Shown: positions 53,182 through 63,108 of the stretch, piece after piece
How the letters are laid out: each line of letters begins with the position of its first letter
How positions within the stretch are numbered: position 1 is the first letter of the stretch
Assembly: GCA_040877545.1 (NCBI GenBank)
Contig: JBBDNN010000047.1
Span: forward strand, 1 to 64,000
Source: Gracilimonas sp040877545
GTDB lineage: Bacteria > Bacteroidota > Rhodothermia > Balneolales > Balneolaceae
Direction: 5' to 3'
DNA length: 64,000 bases
The notes under the pieces: model-generated
What the model was told of the DNA's origin: nothing
The model's database searches: none
The model's input: only the letters and a program-made list of their open reading frames with translations
Made by a program: the position numbers and the translations under genes

Positions 53182-53311
53182 GGCAAGGGTTGAATTAGTG
53201 TGAAATGTGCCGGAATCTATGCTAATTTTAATAAAGTTGCGTAAGCTTGTGGAACGCAATTACAAATCATTTCATTTGAAATTATAGTTGCAAAACAAGT
53301 AGGTGAGGATT

Positions 53312-53578
53312 ATGGATATAATGGTATTTCTATCTTATCTGACGATAGGATTATTTATTGGATGGCTCAGCCGGGTCATTGTGAAAGACCGGGGCGTGAA
53401 AATGCTTCCGAGTTTAGGTTTTGGAGTTATTGGCGCTTTAACAGGAACTGCCATTGTATATGCAATAGGTGCATCAGGAGCTGGATTCTATGCAGTAATT
53501 GGTGCGTTAGGTGTCTTATTTACTGTGAATGTATTTCGTAAGAAAAGACCTATTTTTGATAAAGATGATAGTATATGA
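53312..53578 (+). CDS. Small GlsB/YeaQ-like membrane protein (transglycosylase-associated family)
   Basis: The 88-residue protein starts from the ATG at 53312, which has AGGTGAGG just upstream; the GTG at 53303 overlaps that site. It has three hydrophobic segments with glycine-rich turns (TIGLFIGWLSRVIVKDRG, LGFGVIGALTGTAIVYAIG, AVIGALGVLFTVNVF), the pattern of the YeaQ/YmgE stress-response membrane proteins. The function is poorly known; inner-membrane location is predicted. It lies 92 bp before an unknown membrane protein on the same strand. Confidence 0.7.
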   Translation: MDIMVFLSYLTIGLFIGWLSRVIVKDRGVKMLPSLGFGVIGALTGTAIVYAIGASGAGFYAVIGALGVLFTVNVFRKKRPIFDKDDSI

Positions 53579-53669
53579 CAGAGACTTTCATTTTTGGGAA
53601 CAATTTCTTTAATAAAAGTATAAGCATAGGTAATAAAAACCAGGTAGTAAAAAATCAGACAAATGTTCA

Positions 53670-54068
53670 ATGACAAATAAAGACCGCAGGATTCAGCTTT
53701 TTCTTCAAATATTTTATCTGCTGGTCGGCATTTATACAATTATAAATACCTTCGGGGCTCTTTATTCAAGTCGATATCCCGATGATATTTTTGACTTCTA
53801 TAATAGCGACATTCCAGTTTTTAGTCTCGCCGCCGGCTTTATTACCGGTTTTGCGGCTTTATTAAGCAGTTTCACTTTGTGGACCAAGGTTAACTGGGCT
53901 TTTGGTTTTGCTATTTTTACTTCGGGTTTGCTGCTTTGCTATAACCTGCTTGAAATGGGCAATGCCATTTTCCGAAACCCTTACGAGGCGGTGCCGATGG
54001 TAATAATCTTGGTCATTGTTTTGCAAAGTTTTCCATTTTTACTGAAACAGACCGACCGACATTTATAG
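53670..54068 (+). CDS. Unknown four-helix inner-membrane protein
   Basis: The 132-residue protein has four hydrophobic segments at about residues 9-32, 48-70, 74-95 and 108-125, joined by short loops. The positive N-terminus (MTNKDRRIQ) suggests it starts in the cytoplasm. No enzyme motif is visible and I do not recognise the family. It lies between the small YeaQ-like gene and a membrane-anchored M15-like protein on the same strand, 88 bp from the latter. Confidence 0.6.
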   Translation: MTNKDRRIQLFLQIFYLLVGIYTIINTFGALYSSRYPDDIFDFYNSDIPVFSLAAGFITGFAALLSSFTLWTKVNWAFGFAIFTSGLLLCYNLLEMGNAIFRNPYEAVPMVIILVIVLQSFPFLLKQTDRHL

Positions 54069-54155
54069 AAGAAGTGGAAGCTTTCCGTTTTGTAATTTGG
54101 AATAGAATATGCTTTATGATGTAACCCATTTCTTTCTCCTTCGTTCAAAACTGCT

Positions 54156-54884
54156 ATGGAAAAAATATCCCAAAAAGATATCGATTGGCTGCTGAACCTG
54201 AAATCTTCTTCAGGAATAAATAAGTCACTCACCTTATCTCAAAAAAGGAAGAAAATTGCTCTCCGGGTGGTAGGTTCACTTTGCCTGTTTTTCACCTTGA
54301 CCATTCTGCCTTTTTACTTACTAATCCGAACATCGGTTTACCTGTATTTATCCTACGGTTTTAATGGATGGATTTCACTAACTATAGGAATAATAGCCAC
54401 TATTTTACTGCTGGTTGTTTATATGTTGATCTTGTTACGGAAGGTGGAAAACAGAAGGTTGCTGTATCGATATTGTATTGCTGGCATAACCTCCCTGGTG
54501 TTGGGTTTTAGCCTGTATGGTGTATTTTACATTTCCAGCGTAAATGCTAAAAGTGAAGAAATACGCTCCGTTTACCGTTCTCTCCATCCAGTTTTACGGG
54601 TTGCTGTTGCCACAACTACCCTGGCGGATGGTGGGTTAATTATTACGGATATTCAAAGAAATCCCGAAGATTATGAAACCATGGGACTTCCAGTAAATCA
54701 CGCTTCATTGCATTATACACAGGAAAATGGATATGTACATGCCATCGATTTGCGGACTGCTGAGCGTTGGGCCATCCGTAATTTTCTACTTCGTACTTCT
54801 CTTGAAATAATGGGATTTAATACCCTTCGCCATGTGGGAACCGCTGATCATTTGCATGTCGCACTTCCGTTGCGAAAACAATAG
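54156..54884 (+). CDS. Membrane-anchored protein with C-terminal M15-like (zinc DD-peptidase fold) domain
   Basis: The 242-residue protein has a short cytoplasmic N-terminus, three hydrophobic segments (~38-62, 70-93, 102-125) and then an extracytoplasmic C-terminal domain. That domain contains HASLHYTQENGYVHAIDLRT and, near the end, VGTADHLHVAL. The spacing of His, Asp and His in SLHY...HAIDL...DHLHV resembles the zinc site of M15/hedgehog-type peptidases (SxHxxGxAxD ... WxH), which cut peptidoglycan peptides. If correct, it is a wall-trimming enzyme or an inactive relative. The family is not firmly recognised. The next gene, glutamate dehydrogenase, is 75 bp downstream. Confidence 0.55.
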   Translation: MEKISQKDIDWLLNLKSSSGINKSLTLSQKRKKIALRVVGSLCLFFTLTILPFYLLIRTSVYLYLSYGFNGWISLTIGIIATILLLVVYMLILLRKVENRRLLYRYCIAGITSLVLGFSLYGVFYISSVNAKSEEIRSVYRSLHPVLRVAVATTTLADGGLIITDIQRNPEDYETMGLPVNHASLHYTQENGYVHAIDLRTAERWAIRNFLLRTSLEIMGFNTLRHVGTADHLHVALPLRKQ

Positions 54885-54959
54885 TATCCTTCTCTTGTTT
54901 CTATGCGGGAATATCCCGACCATTTGAGACCTTGAAATAAAAAAATAGCCACAAAGCAT

Positions 54960-56366
54960 ATGTCCACATATAATTTTTACGAACAGGTAAACAAAAACTT
55001 TGATAAAGCTGCTAAATACACTCGTTTTAATAAAGGGATTCTTTCCCAGATTAAGATGTGCAACATGGTTTATCATGTAGCTTTTCCGCTTGAAAGGGAT
55101 AATGGAGACATTGAGGTTATTGAAGGATGGCGGGTTGAACACAGCCATCACAAAACACCAACAAAAGGCGGTATTCGTTTCAGCCATAAAGTGGATGAAG
55201 ATGAAACCATGGCGTTGGCTGCACTTATGTCTTATAAGTGTGCAATTGTAGATGTGCCTTTTGGCGGGGCAAAGGGCGGGGTTAAAATCAGTACCCGGGA
55301 ATATTCGGTGGAAGAGTTGGAAAGGATTACCCGTCGATACACTTACGAGCTCGTTAAAAAGGGATTTATTGGTCCGGGGGTGGATGTACCTGCTCCCGAT
55401 TATGGCACTGGCGCACGGGAGATGGGCTGGATTCTTGATACGTATCGCCAAATGAAGGATGATTTGAATGCTGAAGCCTGTGTAACAGGAAAACCAATTC
55501 AGCAAGGCGGAATCCGCGGCCGTGCAGAAGCAACCGGACGAGGTGTATATTTTGGAATCCGGGAAGCCTGTGATGTCAAAAGAGACATGAATAAAGTTGG
55601 CCTGGAAACCGGTGTCGAAGGTAAAACATTTGTGGTTCAGGGGCTGGGAAATGTGGGTTATCATGCTTCCTTATATCTCATAGAGGCAGGGGCAAAAATG
55701 GTTGGCGTAGCCGAATTGGAAGGCTCTATTTATGATGCGAATGGAATTGACCTTAATAAGCTGATGTACTTCAGGCAAGAAACCGGCAGCATCATTGGCT
55801 TTGGAAATACCAAAGAGCTAAAGAAGAGAGATAATATTTTCCATCAGGAGTGTGATATTCTGATTCCAGCCGCCCTTGAAAGTCAGATTACCGGCGATAA
55901 CGCGGATAAAATAAAAGCAAAAATTATAGCCGAAGCTGCTAACGGACCAACTACTGCCGATGGCCATGATATCCTTAAAAAACGCGGAGCATTAATTCTT
56001 CCCGATACCTATTTAAATGCCGGTGGAGTGGTGGTTTCATATTTTGAATGGCTAAAAAATATTCAACATGTTCGCTATGGCAGAATGAGCAAGCGATTTG
56101 ATGAAACCAGTATTCAAAACATCCTGGGTGCTGTGGAAAATATAACTGGTAAAAAATTCAGCAAATCGGAGACCAAACGTTTAGCATATGGGGCAGAAGA
56201 ATATGATTTAGTTGATTCAGGCCTGGAGGAGACGATGATAACTGCTTATCATCAAATTGCAGAAATTCGCAATGAGCATAAACTGGATGATCTTCGAACA
56301 GCGGCTTACATAAATGCCGTTAACAAGATCGGCATCATGTATGAACAAATGGGGATTTTCCCTTAA
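54960..56366 (+). CDS. Glutamate dehydrogenase
   Basis: The 468-residue hexameric-type enzyme of the Glu/Leu/Phe/Val dehydrogenase family interconverts glutamate and 2-oxoglutarate. Visible features are TPTKGGIRFSHKV, the catalytic lysine in VPFGGAKGGVKI, PAPDYGTGAREMGWI, the Rossmann motif VVQGLGNVGYHASLY, and AEAANGPTTADG. It is longer than the leucine dehydrogenase at 40.2 kb by about 80 residues, including a C-terminal helical extension (~390-465). NAD versus NADP preference cannot be read safely. Confidence 0.92.
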   Translation: MSTYNFYEQVNKNFDKAAKYTRFNKGILSQIKMCNMVYHVAFPLERDNGDIEVIEGWRVEHSHHKTPTKGGIRFSHKVDEDETMALAALMSYKCAIVDVPFGGAKGGVKISTREYSVEELERITRRYTYELVKKGFIGPGVDVPAPDYGTGAREMGWILDTYRQMKDDLNAEACVTGKPIQQGGIRGRAEATGRGVYFGIREACDVKRDMNKVGLETGVEGKTFVVQGLGNVGYHASLYLIEAGAKMVGVAELEGSIYDANGIDLNKLMYFRQETGSIIGFGNTKELKKRDNIFHQECDILIPAALESQITGDNADKIKAKIIAEAANGPTTADGHDILKKRGALILPDTYLNAGGVVVSYFEWLKNIQHVRYGRMSKRFDETSIQNILGAVENITGKKFSKSETKRLAYGAEEYDLVDSGLEETMITAYHQIAEIRNEHKLDDLRTAAYINAVNKIGIMYEQMGIFP

Positions 56367-56402
56367 TGGGAGGATGCTTTTTTATTCCATATCCTAAAAC
56401 AA

Positions 56403-57431
56403 TTATTTAGCCAGTTCTTTTCTGATTACCGGCGCCACTTCGGTAGCAAATAATTCAATGGAACGCATTAATTTTTTGTGTGGAATGCTACCCACACTCA
56501 TCTGAAGTAAAAATCGATCGTGTCCAAATATTTCATGCTGAAACAGGATCTTATCAATTACTTCCTGTGGACTCCCAACCACATTGGCTCCCCGTATTGT
56601 TCGGGAGGCTTCAAATTGATCCCGAGTCATTGGCGGCCAGCCGCGTTCTTTCCCGATTTTATCCATGGTTTGTGCAAAGGCTGGAAAAGCTATATCAGTG
56701 GCATCCTGCGAGTTATCAGCAATAAACCCGTGGGAATTTATACTTAACGCTGGTTTTACATGCCCGGCTTCATCGGCTCCGCTTTTATGTAGATCAGCCA
56801 AAGATTTAAACTGTTCAGGTTGTCCACCGATTATGCCCAGGGCCAGAGGCAAACCTAAGGCTCCTGCCCGATATGCAGATTGTGGAGTACCGCCAACCGC
56901 AACCCAAACCGGAAGCGGTTTTTGCATTGGCTGCGGATAAACACCCCGCTCATTAATTGAGGGACGATGTTTACCGTTCCAGCTTATGGTTTCATTTTCC
57001 CGCAATTCAAGCAAAAGTTCAAGTTTCCCCGCAAACAGCTCGTCATAATCTTTCAGGTCATAACCAAACAGGGGAAAAGATTCGATAAAAGAACCACGCC
57101 CTACCATAATTTCCGCCCTTCCCTGGGAGAGAAGATCCAGCGTAGAAAATTGCTGATAAACCCGTACCGGATCTTCTGAACCCAAAACAGTAACAGCGCT
57201 GGAAAGCCGGATATTTTTTGTTCTGGAACCAGCAGCTGCAAGAATTACAGAAGGAGCGGAGGAAATATATTCCTCCCGGTGGTGTTCGCCAATCCCAAAA
57301 ACATCAAGTCCGGCTTTATCGGCAAGTTCTATCTCTTCCATCAGGTTTTGAAGCCGTTCAGAGGGATGAAGTTTTTCCCCGGTTTCCGAATCTGGTGTAT
57401 TTTCAACGAAGGTGTAAATGCCTAATTCCAT
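56403..57431 (-). CDS. LLM-class flavin-dependent oxidoreductase (luciferase-like monooxygenase)
   Basis: The 342-residue luciferase-like TIM-barrel protein has LGIYTFVENTPDSETGE at the start, FGIGEHHREEYISSAPSV, RLSSAVTVLGSEDPVRVYQQ, EIMVGRGSFIESFPLFG, and PVWVAVGGTPQSAYRAG. FMN-dependent oxidation of an unknown organic substrate is the family role. It converges with glutamate dehydrogenase and is followed upstream by a small cupin gene in the same direction (84 bp gap). Confidence 0.85.
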   Translation of the reverse strand: MELGIYTFVENTPDSETGEKLHPSERLQNLMEEIELADKAGLDVFGIGEHHREEYISSAPSVILAAAGSRTKNIRLSSAVTVLGSEDPVRVYQQFSTLDLLSQGRAEIMVGRGSFIESFPLFGYDLKDYDELFAGKLELLLELRENETISWNGKHRPSINERGVYPQPMQKPLPVWVAVGGTPQSAYRAGALGLPLALGIIGGQPEQFKSLADLHKSGADEAGHVKPALSINSHGFIADNSQDATDIAFPAFAQTMDKIGKERGWPPMTRDQFEASRTIRGANVVGSPQEVIDKILFQHEIFGHDRFLLQMSVGSIPHKKLMRSIELFATEVAPVIRKELAK

Positions 57432-57515
57432 AGTTTATTTTTTGAAGATTTATTATGTGATTTTAGTTTAGCCAGAAGATATCCGTATCACGGATCGCCG
57501 ATGAGCATCTGGAAT

Positions 57516-57872
57516 TTAGGATGGTAGTGTTATAAAAACTGATTTTCTTTTTATGGGTTGAAGGTTTCGGGTTTTGTGGCCTTTGCCATCGGTGTCTTCC
57601 ACTAATAAAATCTCACCGGCGCCGAATGTTCTTTTTTCCCCAAGGGAGGTTTCTATTTCAATTTCACCATCTAACAAAATTATATACTGGCGTTGTGGTG
57701 CAGTGTGGAAACCGTAATCATAAGAAGGGGAGACTTCCCGAAAAATCACCCCTTTTGCTGGTATTATTTCTGAAAGGGCACCAATTTTTCCGGCATCTTT
57801 AAGTGGGACAGTGATGTCTTCGAAGTGGCTTTCACCGTTATTATCATTGTATAACCTTGTGATTGTGAACAT
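57516..57872 (-). CDS. Small cupin-domain protein
   Basis: The 118-residue single-domain beta-barrel has the central GFHTAPQRQYIILLDGEIEI, GAGEILLVEDTDGKGHKTRN, a cupin pair in which the histidines and Gln/Glu could bind a metal. It has neither signal peptide nor partner domain. The function is unknown. It lies between the MATE exporter gene (41 bp away) and the LLM oxidoreductase gene, all leftward. Confidence 0.75.
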   Translation of the reverse strand: MFTITRLYNDNNGESHFEDITVPLKDAGKIGALSEIIPAKGVIFREVSPSYDYGFHTAPQRQYIILLDGEIEIETSLGEKRTFGAGEILLVEDTDGKGHKTRNLQPIKRKSVFITLPS

Positions 57873-57913
57873 TGGTTTTCTTTTATGAGTTAGTTACTTC
57901 CAGTAGCAATTAG

Positions 57914-59293
57914 CTACATCGCATTATGCCGGTATTTGATTACCCTTACTTTCCAATATCCCATTTTGAAATAAATGAAAGCAGCCATTGCCGCAATCAG
58001 GTTCGAAACAGGAAATGCCCACCAAATTCCCTCATGATCAAGCGTGGTGTTATAGGATAAAATGTATGCCATTGGAAAACGAATAATCCACAGGCTTAAA
58101 ATTGAAATTAACATAGATGCTTTTGTAAAACCAGCGCCGTTAAAAGCTCCATTTAACACTTGCTGTACACCCAAAAGACCAAAACTGGGTGCCATTATCC
58201 TGATAAATAAAGCACCGTCTCTAATTACTGTCGGTTCGTTCGGGATAAAAAAAGCGGTTAATTTTTCTGCAAAAATGAAAAAGATTATACCTATTCCAGT
58301 CAGTCCAAAGAAAGCGATTTTGTTGCTGAGATTACTAATCTTTTCAGCCCGTTTAATTTTACCCGCTCCAATATTTTGCCCCACAAGTGTAGTAGTTGCA
58401 ATAGACAAACCTAAAGCCGGAATTATCACCAGGCTCAGTACCCTGGCACCGATTCCATAAGCCGCAACTACTTCGCTGCCAAAGCTGGTTACAATAATCA
58501 CCATCATCGTCATACCTGCTGCGCGTGTCGACTGCTCTAAACTCGCGGGTATCCCCAGTTCAAACATTCTTTTGATCCAGGAAAAATCCAGGTTCATATC
58601 CGACCAGTTTATTTTGATCCCACTTTTCCCCCGCAATAGAATATAGATACCAACTGCAGCTGAAAGCCCCTGAGTAACTACACTGGCAACAGCAGCTCCC
58701 GTCACTCCAGATCCTTTAATAGGTCCAAAGCCATAAATGAAAAGTGGATCTAAAATCAGGTTTAGAAATACTGTGACAAGAATGATGTACATAGGTAAGA
58801 GAACATTTCCAATTCCCCTCATTAAAGACTGGAATACAAAAAACATAAATAGAAAAACAAAACCCAGGGAGGATACTTTAAAATAAGATACCGAATCTGC
58901 CAATATTTCTGGGCCTGCTCCAACTATTTGCATTAAAGGCTCCGCTGCAAAAAAGCCGACGATAGCTAAGAGAATGGAGACAAAGAAAATCACGAAAACC
59001 GTCTGTGAAGAACTAAAATCAATCTGTTCCTGGTTCTCAGCGCCTTTATAATGGGAAACGATAACAGTGCCGGCAAGAGTTAAGCCTCCGCCTAAAGACA
59101 GGATCAGAAACAGAATGGGAAAGCTTAAACTTACCGCGGCCACGGCATTGGCGCCAAGCCTCCCCAGCCAAAAGGTATCTATCAATTGATAAGCAGTATG
59201 CAGCACATTTGCCAGTATAATGGGGGATGCTACAGTAATTATTGAGTGAAGGATTTTTCCTTCTGTGTGCTTTTTCTTCTTCTTTTTACTCAT
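57914..59293 (-). CDS. MATE-family efflux transporter
   Basis: The 459-residue inner-membrane protein has 12 predicted helices in two MATE halves (TAYQLIDTFWLGRLGANAVA in the first, LEQSTRAAGMTMMVIIV and GLSIATTTLVGQNIGAGKIK in the second). Unusually, the N-terminus begins with a run of lysines (MSKKKKKKHTEG). The family exports cationic drugs or metabolites using Na+ or H+. The substrate is unknown. It heads a leftward group with the cupin gene. Confidence 0.9.
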   Translation of the reverse strand: MSKKKKKKHTEGKILHSIITVASPIILANVLHTAYQLIDTFWLGRLGANAVAAVSLSFPILFLILSLGGGLTLAGTVIVSHYKGAENQEQIDFSSSQTVFVIFFVSILLAIVGFFAAEPLMQIVGAGPEILADSVSYFKVSSLGFVFLFMFFVFQSLMRGIGNVLLPMYIILVTVFLNLILDPLFIYGFGPIKGSGVTGAAVASVVTQGLSAAVGIYILLRGKSGIKINWSDMNLDFSWIKRMFELGIPASLEQSTRAAGMTMMVIIVTSFGSEVVAAYGIGARVLSLVIIPALGLSIATTTLVGQNIGAGKIKRAEKISNLSNKIAFFGLTGIGIIFFIFAEKLTAFFIPNEPTVIRDGALFIRIMAPSFGLLGVQQVLNGAFNGAGFTKASMLISILSLWIIRFPMAYILSYNTTLDHEGIWWAFPVSNLIAAMAAFIYFKMGYWKVRVIKYRHNAM

Positions 59294-59566
59294 AGAAATC
59301 TAATGGGCTGGGGAAAAACCACTTGATGAATGTATGCTATTATTCCTACTTGGCCCCGGTTGTATAAGGAAAGCAAAGTAAAAAATGTTCAGATACTAAG
59401 TTTCAAAAGTAGAGATCAAATTAATGCCGAAAGAATGGAGAAACCAGACCTGGAAAATCAGTGCAAAGAAATTTTATGCAAAAGGAATATCCTTGAGTAT
59501 ATAATCCGAAATAGATTATTAATACTGATGAGGGATCAGTGAATTTGCCAAATGTGAGACAAAAGG

Positions 59567-59788
59567 TTATTCAATCTTTGAAACTTCTTCGCTCACATCA
59601 GTAGGTGAATTATATTCCTTATCCGGGATTTGGGTAAGTACATTCATCACCATGTCATCATTTTCATTATTCATTTCAACATGATCAATAAGATCTTGTC
59701 TTGTGGCGGGGTAATCTATTCCTTCTAATCTCTCTTGTATTTGAATTGGGCTTACTACTGGCATAATAACAGGATTTTGCGGATTCAA
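59567..59788 (-). CDS. DUF2795-family small protein
   Basis: The 73-residue soluble protein fits the DUF2795 pattern: SPIQIQERLEGIDYPATRQD, LIDHVEMNNENDDMVMNVLT and IPDKEYNSPTDVSEEVSKIE. Helical and small, it is widespread in bacteria with no established function. It stands alone, divergent from the DUF1697 gene 76 bp away. Its conservation with the family supports a real gene despite its size. Confidence 0.8.
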   Translation of the reverse strand: MNPQNPVIMPVVSPIQIQERLEGIDYPATRQDLIDHVEMNNENDDMVMNVLTQIPDKEYNSPTDVSEEVSKIE

Positions 59789-59864
59789 TATTTACATTTA
59801 ATTTTATTTCCCTGTTATTTATACTTCGCAATTTTAAAAGGTTTCCAAATTTCCTGGTGTTTGT

Positions 59865-60404
59865 ATGAAAAAATATATTGCCTTACTTCGCGGAATAAAT
59901 GTTGGCGGGAATCATATTCTGCCCATGAAAGAACTAAGAACCATGTTAGAAATGCTCGGTTTTCAAGAAGTCAGAACTTATATCCAAAGTGGAAATGTGG
60001 TTTTCTCGCATGATGGTCAGGTAGGTGTTTCAGAAATGGCCGACAGAATTAGCCGGCAGATTAGCAAAGAATATGGATTTGAGCCCCGGGTGCTTTTACT
60101 GGAACTTGAGGAGATGCAGCAGGCCGTAGACTCTAATCCTTTCCCTGAAGCAGAGGAGGAACCGAAAAATTTGCATCTGAATTTTTTAGCTGCTGTTTCT
60201 TCTAATCCAAATCTGGATGAAATGGAAAAACTTAAAAAACCCAGCGAACAATTCATTCTGAAGGATAAGGTGTTCTACCTGTATGCGCCTGAAGGCATTG
60301 GCAGGTCGAAACTTGCTGCAAAAGTCGAAAAATTACTTGGAGTTTCTGTAACCGGCCGAAACTGGCGGTCGGTACGAAAGATTATGGAGCTGGCGAAGGA
60401 ATAA
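59865..60404 (+). CDS. DUF1697-family protein
   Basis: The 179-residue soluble protein starts YIALLRGINVGGNHILPMKE, with LGFQEVRTYIQSGNVVFSHD and the C-terminal KLEKLLGVS-like region (AAKVEKLLGVSVTGRNWRSV). These are the standard DUF1697 blocks. The biochemical role is unknown. It converges with the LptD gene, with 15 bp between stops. Confidence 0.88.
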   Translation: MKKYIALLRGINVGGNHILPMKELRTMLEMLGFQEVRTYIQSGNVVFSHDGQVGVSEMADRISRQISKEYGFEPRVLLLELEEMQQAVDSNPFPEAEEEPKNLHLNFLAAVSSNPNLDEMEKLKKPSEQFILKDKVFYLYAPEGIGRSKLAAKVEKLLGVSVTGRNWRSVRKIMELAKE

Positions 60405-60419
60405 TCCAAAACTGAAGTA

Positions 60420-63098
60420 TTACCTTCTTCCTCTTCCTGTCGGACTTGAGCTTCTCTCCAGGTTTTTCAACACAGGCAATTTCTGAAATAAGCTTTGGAT
60501 TTGAGAACTGTTTACACTCAACCTGAAGAAGTAATATTGAAACTCACCAAAGGGATTGATTTGGAAAGAAAGATCCCAGCAAACCAGATTCCGGGTGAGA
60601 GAGAACTGAGAAGGTGTTAACTCCTTCTCAATAAAATCATATCCTATTTCAGTATTAAATTGCCATTTAGGTGTGAGATTAAATGAAATATTCTGAGCAT
60701 TCAGAACGGCACTTCTTTGGGGTGAGTCATCAAAGCGGTAGGTCCATCGATAGCTAAAGCTAAGGTTAATACTCCAGGGAGAGCCTACCGGGGGGACGGG
60801 TTCGTAACCAAAACGTTGATCGATGGGGTGGAATATTGACTGGTTAAAAGGATCATATCGCCGCCGGTAAACCGGGGTAAAAACTTCCACACCTCTGCTT
60901 CCACCCCTGAAGGAAGTCCGCGCACCGAGCGAAAATGACCGAAGCTGGGCCAGCTTCCGGCTGTCTTCAATAAAAAACCGGTCAATCTCTCTGCCGGCAG
61001 AATCCACTTGATAGAATGAGAAGTTAGCCGAAGCATTCAAATTCAATCCCGGAATAGCGCCGGAACTGATGGAAGCATTCAGGTTACTGAGCTTTAAACT
61101 ATCAGCCGCAAAATTATAAGAGGTACTTAAGGAAAGGTTGTCTATGAATCGCAAATTTCGTTCAGTGATTTCCCCGGTACTATCGCGGTTCACAATTTTG
61201 GTTTCAAATACATTCCGAACCGAAAAATTGATTGCCCGTTGTTCACCACGGCCGGGCCCGCTAATTAATTCATCGGCAAAAATGGAATAACGTTGTGTAT
61301 TGCCAAGTGTATCTGTTTGCACGTTGCGGTAAAATCCCCAGAAATCTGAACTAAAATCCGGCTGATAGCTCAAACCCACACTGGGCGAGAAGGTGTGTCG
61401 AAATCCCTGCAGCGATCCGATTTGTTGATTTGATATTCCATACATGGTGGTTGAGAGATTTATGCCGGTGTTAAAATCCCTGGCTGTATAGAACCCATAC
61501 ATTTTCTCAGTTTCCACACGATTTTCTTCCGGGTTAAAGCTTCGGCGGATTGAAGAGGGATACCAATACTCATTATAATTTATACTGGCAGATGAATTAA
61601 TAAATTGGCTCTCGATTATTTGTCCCAATCGCAAACCTGCCGTTTGTTGAAAAGCAACCTGAATGTAATCATCATCTGCGGTGGCTTCCTCATATAAATC
61701 GCGGTCGAACAAAGCATCCAAAAAGGAGATTTCAGCAGTATCTGCATCTATCGGGCGATAATTAAAACGCGACCGAAGGCTGTTATTATAACTGATATTT
61801 AAGGTTTCATACCAGTTTTGCTCGTTTGCAGCACCCAATCCATCATCAGTAAAAGGAGAGAAATTCTTTAAGCGAAAAGTGGCGGTTGGCCCACTTAACG
61901 AGGTGGTATTATTGTTGAAATTTTGGCTTAACTGAGCATTCGTACTAAAGGTATAAAGATTCTCCGGGTGATTATAATTGTAGGAGACACTGGATCTTGT
62001 AGTGGTTTGTGCACGATCGGATATATCATAGGAGTTACGCCGCAAATAATCACTTGTCATTAGATTTATATTTGCTGAAGCATTCGCATAAGGGGTAAAA
62101 CGTTGATTGTGGCGTAAAGTCAGCGACTTTTGGACAGATTCCCCAAAATCAGGATCTGTTTTCTCCAACCCTCTTTCATTAGAATATCCAACACCTATAG
62201 AACCATCAAAATTGTCCCGCTTTCGATATTGTACCAGGCTGTTCACAAAAAAGGTTCCTGAGGTATAAATATCACCATCTACCTGTCCTGTTAAATAATC
62301 ATTGAAATATTGAAACCAGCCCAGATTTTGTAAGCCCAGCCCTCGCTGAGCCTGATCCTGAGAAGCGTAGGTTGGTGTTAATAAACCGGAACGCTGCTTG
62401 TCTATATCTGTGGGAACATATCCAAAAGGAAAAATCAGAGGATAGGGGATGTCGAGAATATAAAGCCGCGCATTGCTAAAGAATAGTTCGTCCTGGTCTA
62501 CAACCTTCATTTTTTTTGCCTTGATATAGTAGTAGAGGTAATCCGGCGGACAGGTTGAATAAATTCCATCTTCAATGAAAACTTCTGTTTCACTTACATT
62601 TTTTACTTGAGAGCCAATTAAATGTCCTTCAGCTACCTGTACCTGCGCAGATTCAAATTTCCCTTTTTTGGTCTGATAGTTGAAAAGAATGCGATTGCTT
62701 CTGATTTCATCTGTCTCCCGGGTAAGCACGGGTTGAGAAAGAGTATCTTCAGGAGTTAAGGTGGTAGCCTCCACCGTTGATCTTTCAATATCCATATTTA
62801 TTTCACCGGCGGTAAGTTCGCCTGAAGTATGGGTTACTCTTGCCGACCCAAAAAGAAACGCATTTTTTCCGCTTTCAAAATCAATGATAAGAGAATCAGA
62901 AGATTCGAATTGGACGGCATCTTCAGGAATAGGTGCATCAGGCCTTTGTTGCAGCGGACTTTGCGGCTCTAATTGTGTTGTATCTTGCTGTACTCCAGTG
63001 GTATCAACTTGCTGTGCAAAAAGAGAGGATGTCATTAAACATAAAAGACAAATGCAGGTAAAGCATCTGGCTGTAAGCACTTTAATGACGTAAAGCAT
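60420..63098 (-). CDS. LptD-like outer-membrane LPS assembly protein
   Basis: The 892-residue protein has a signal peptide (LMTSSLFAQQ). A Gln/Pro-rich linker and an OstA-like beta-jellyroll follow (~65-200; ARVTHTSGELTAGEINMDIE, FESAQVQVAEGHLIG). A long C-terminal beta-barrel (~230-890) has alternating aromatic strands, and the conserved IPYPLIFPFGYVPTD block marks the barrel entry. It would insert LPS into the outer leaflet. The sequence is of the divergent Bacteroidota type, so the assignment is by family architecture. It is adjacent to the ROK kinase gene on the same strand, 10 bp apart. Confidence 0.82.
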   Translation of the reverse strand: MLYVIKVLTARCFTCICLLCLMTSSLFAQQVDTTGVQQDTTQLEPQSPLQQRPDAPIPEDAVQFESSDSLIIDFESGKNAFLFGSARVTHTSGELTAGEINMDIERSTVEATTLTPEDTLSQPVLTRETDEIRSNRILFNYQTKKGKFESAQVQVAEGHLIGSQVKNVSETEVFIEDGIYSTCPPDYLYYYIKAKKMKVVDQDELFFSNARLYILDIPYPLIFPFGYVPTDIDKQRSGLLTPTYASQDQAQRGLGLQNLGWFQYFNDYLTGQVDGDIYTSGTFFVNSLVQYRKRDNFDGSIGVGYSNERGLEKTDPDFGESVQKSLTLRHNQRFTPYANASANINLMTSDYLRRNSYDISDRAQTTTRSSVSYNYNHPENLYTFSTNAQLSQNFNNNTTSLSGPTATFRLKNFSPFTDDGLGAANEQNWYETLNISYNNSLRSRFNYRPIDADTAEISFLDALFDRDLYEEATADDDYIQVAFQQTAGLRLGQIIESQFINSSASINYNEYWYPSSIRRSFNPEENRVETEKMYGFYTARDFNTGINLSTTMYGISNQQIGSLQGFRHTFSPSVGLSYQPDFSSDFWGFYRNVQTDTLGNTQRYSIFADELISGPGRGEQRAINFSVRNVFETKIVNRDSTGEITERNLRFIDNLSLSTSYNFAADSLKLSNLNASISSGAIPGLNLNASANFSFYQVDSAGREIDRFFIEDSRKLAQLRSFSLGARTSFRGGSRGVEVFTPVYRRRYDPFNQSIFHPIDQRFGYEPVPPVGSPWSINLSFSYRWTYRFDDSPQRSAVLNAQNISFNLTPKWQFNTEIGYDFIEKELTPSQFSLTRNLVCWDLSFQINPFGEFQYYFFRLSVNSSQIQSLFQKLPVLKNLERSSSPTGRGRR

Positions 63099-63108
63099 GA
63101 GTTTGAGA

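Noticed and set aside
54786..55664. 292-residue - strand open frame across the start of glutamate dehydrogenase
   Set aside because: Antisense to a clear enzyme gene; its product has no recognisable domain.
59330..59542. 70-residue open frame between the MATE and DUF2795 genes
   Set aside because: Low-complexity, basic product without family features or a convincing ribosome binding site; treated as chance.
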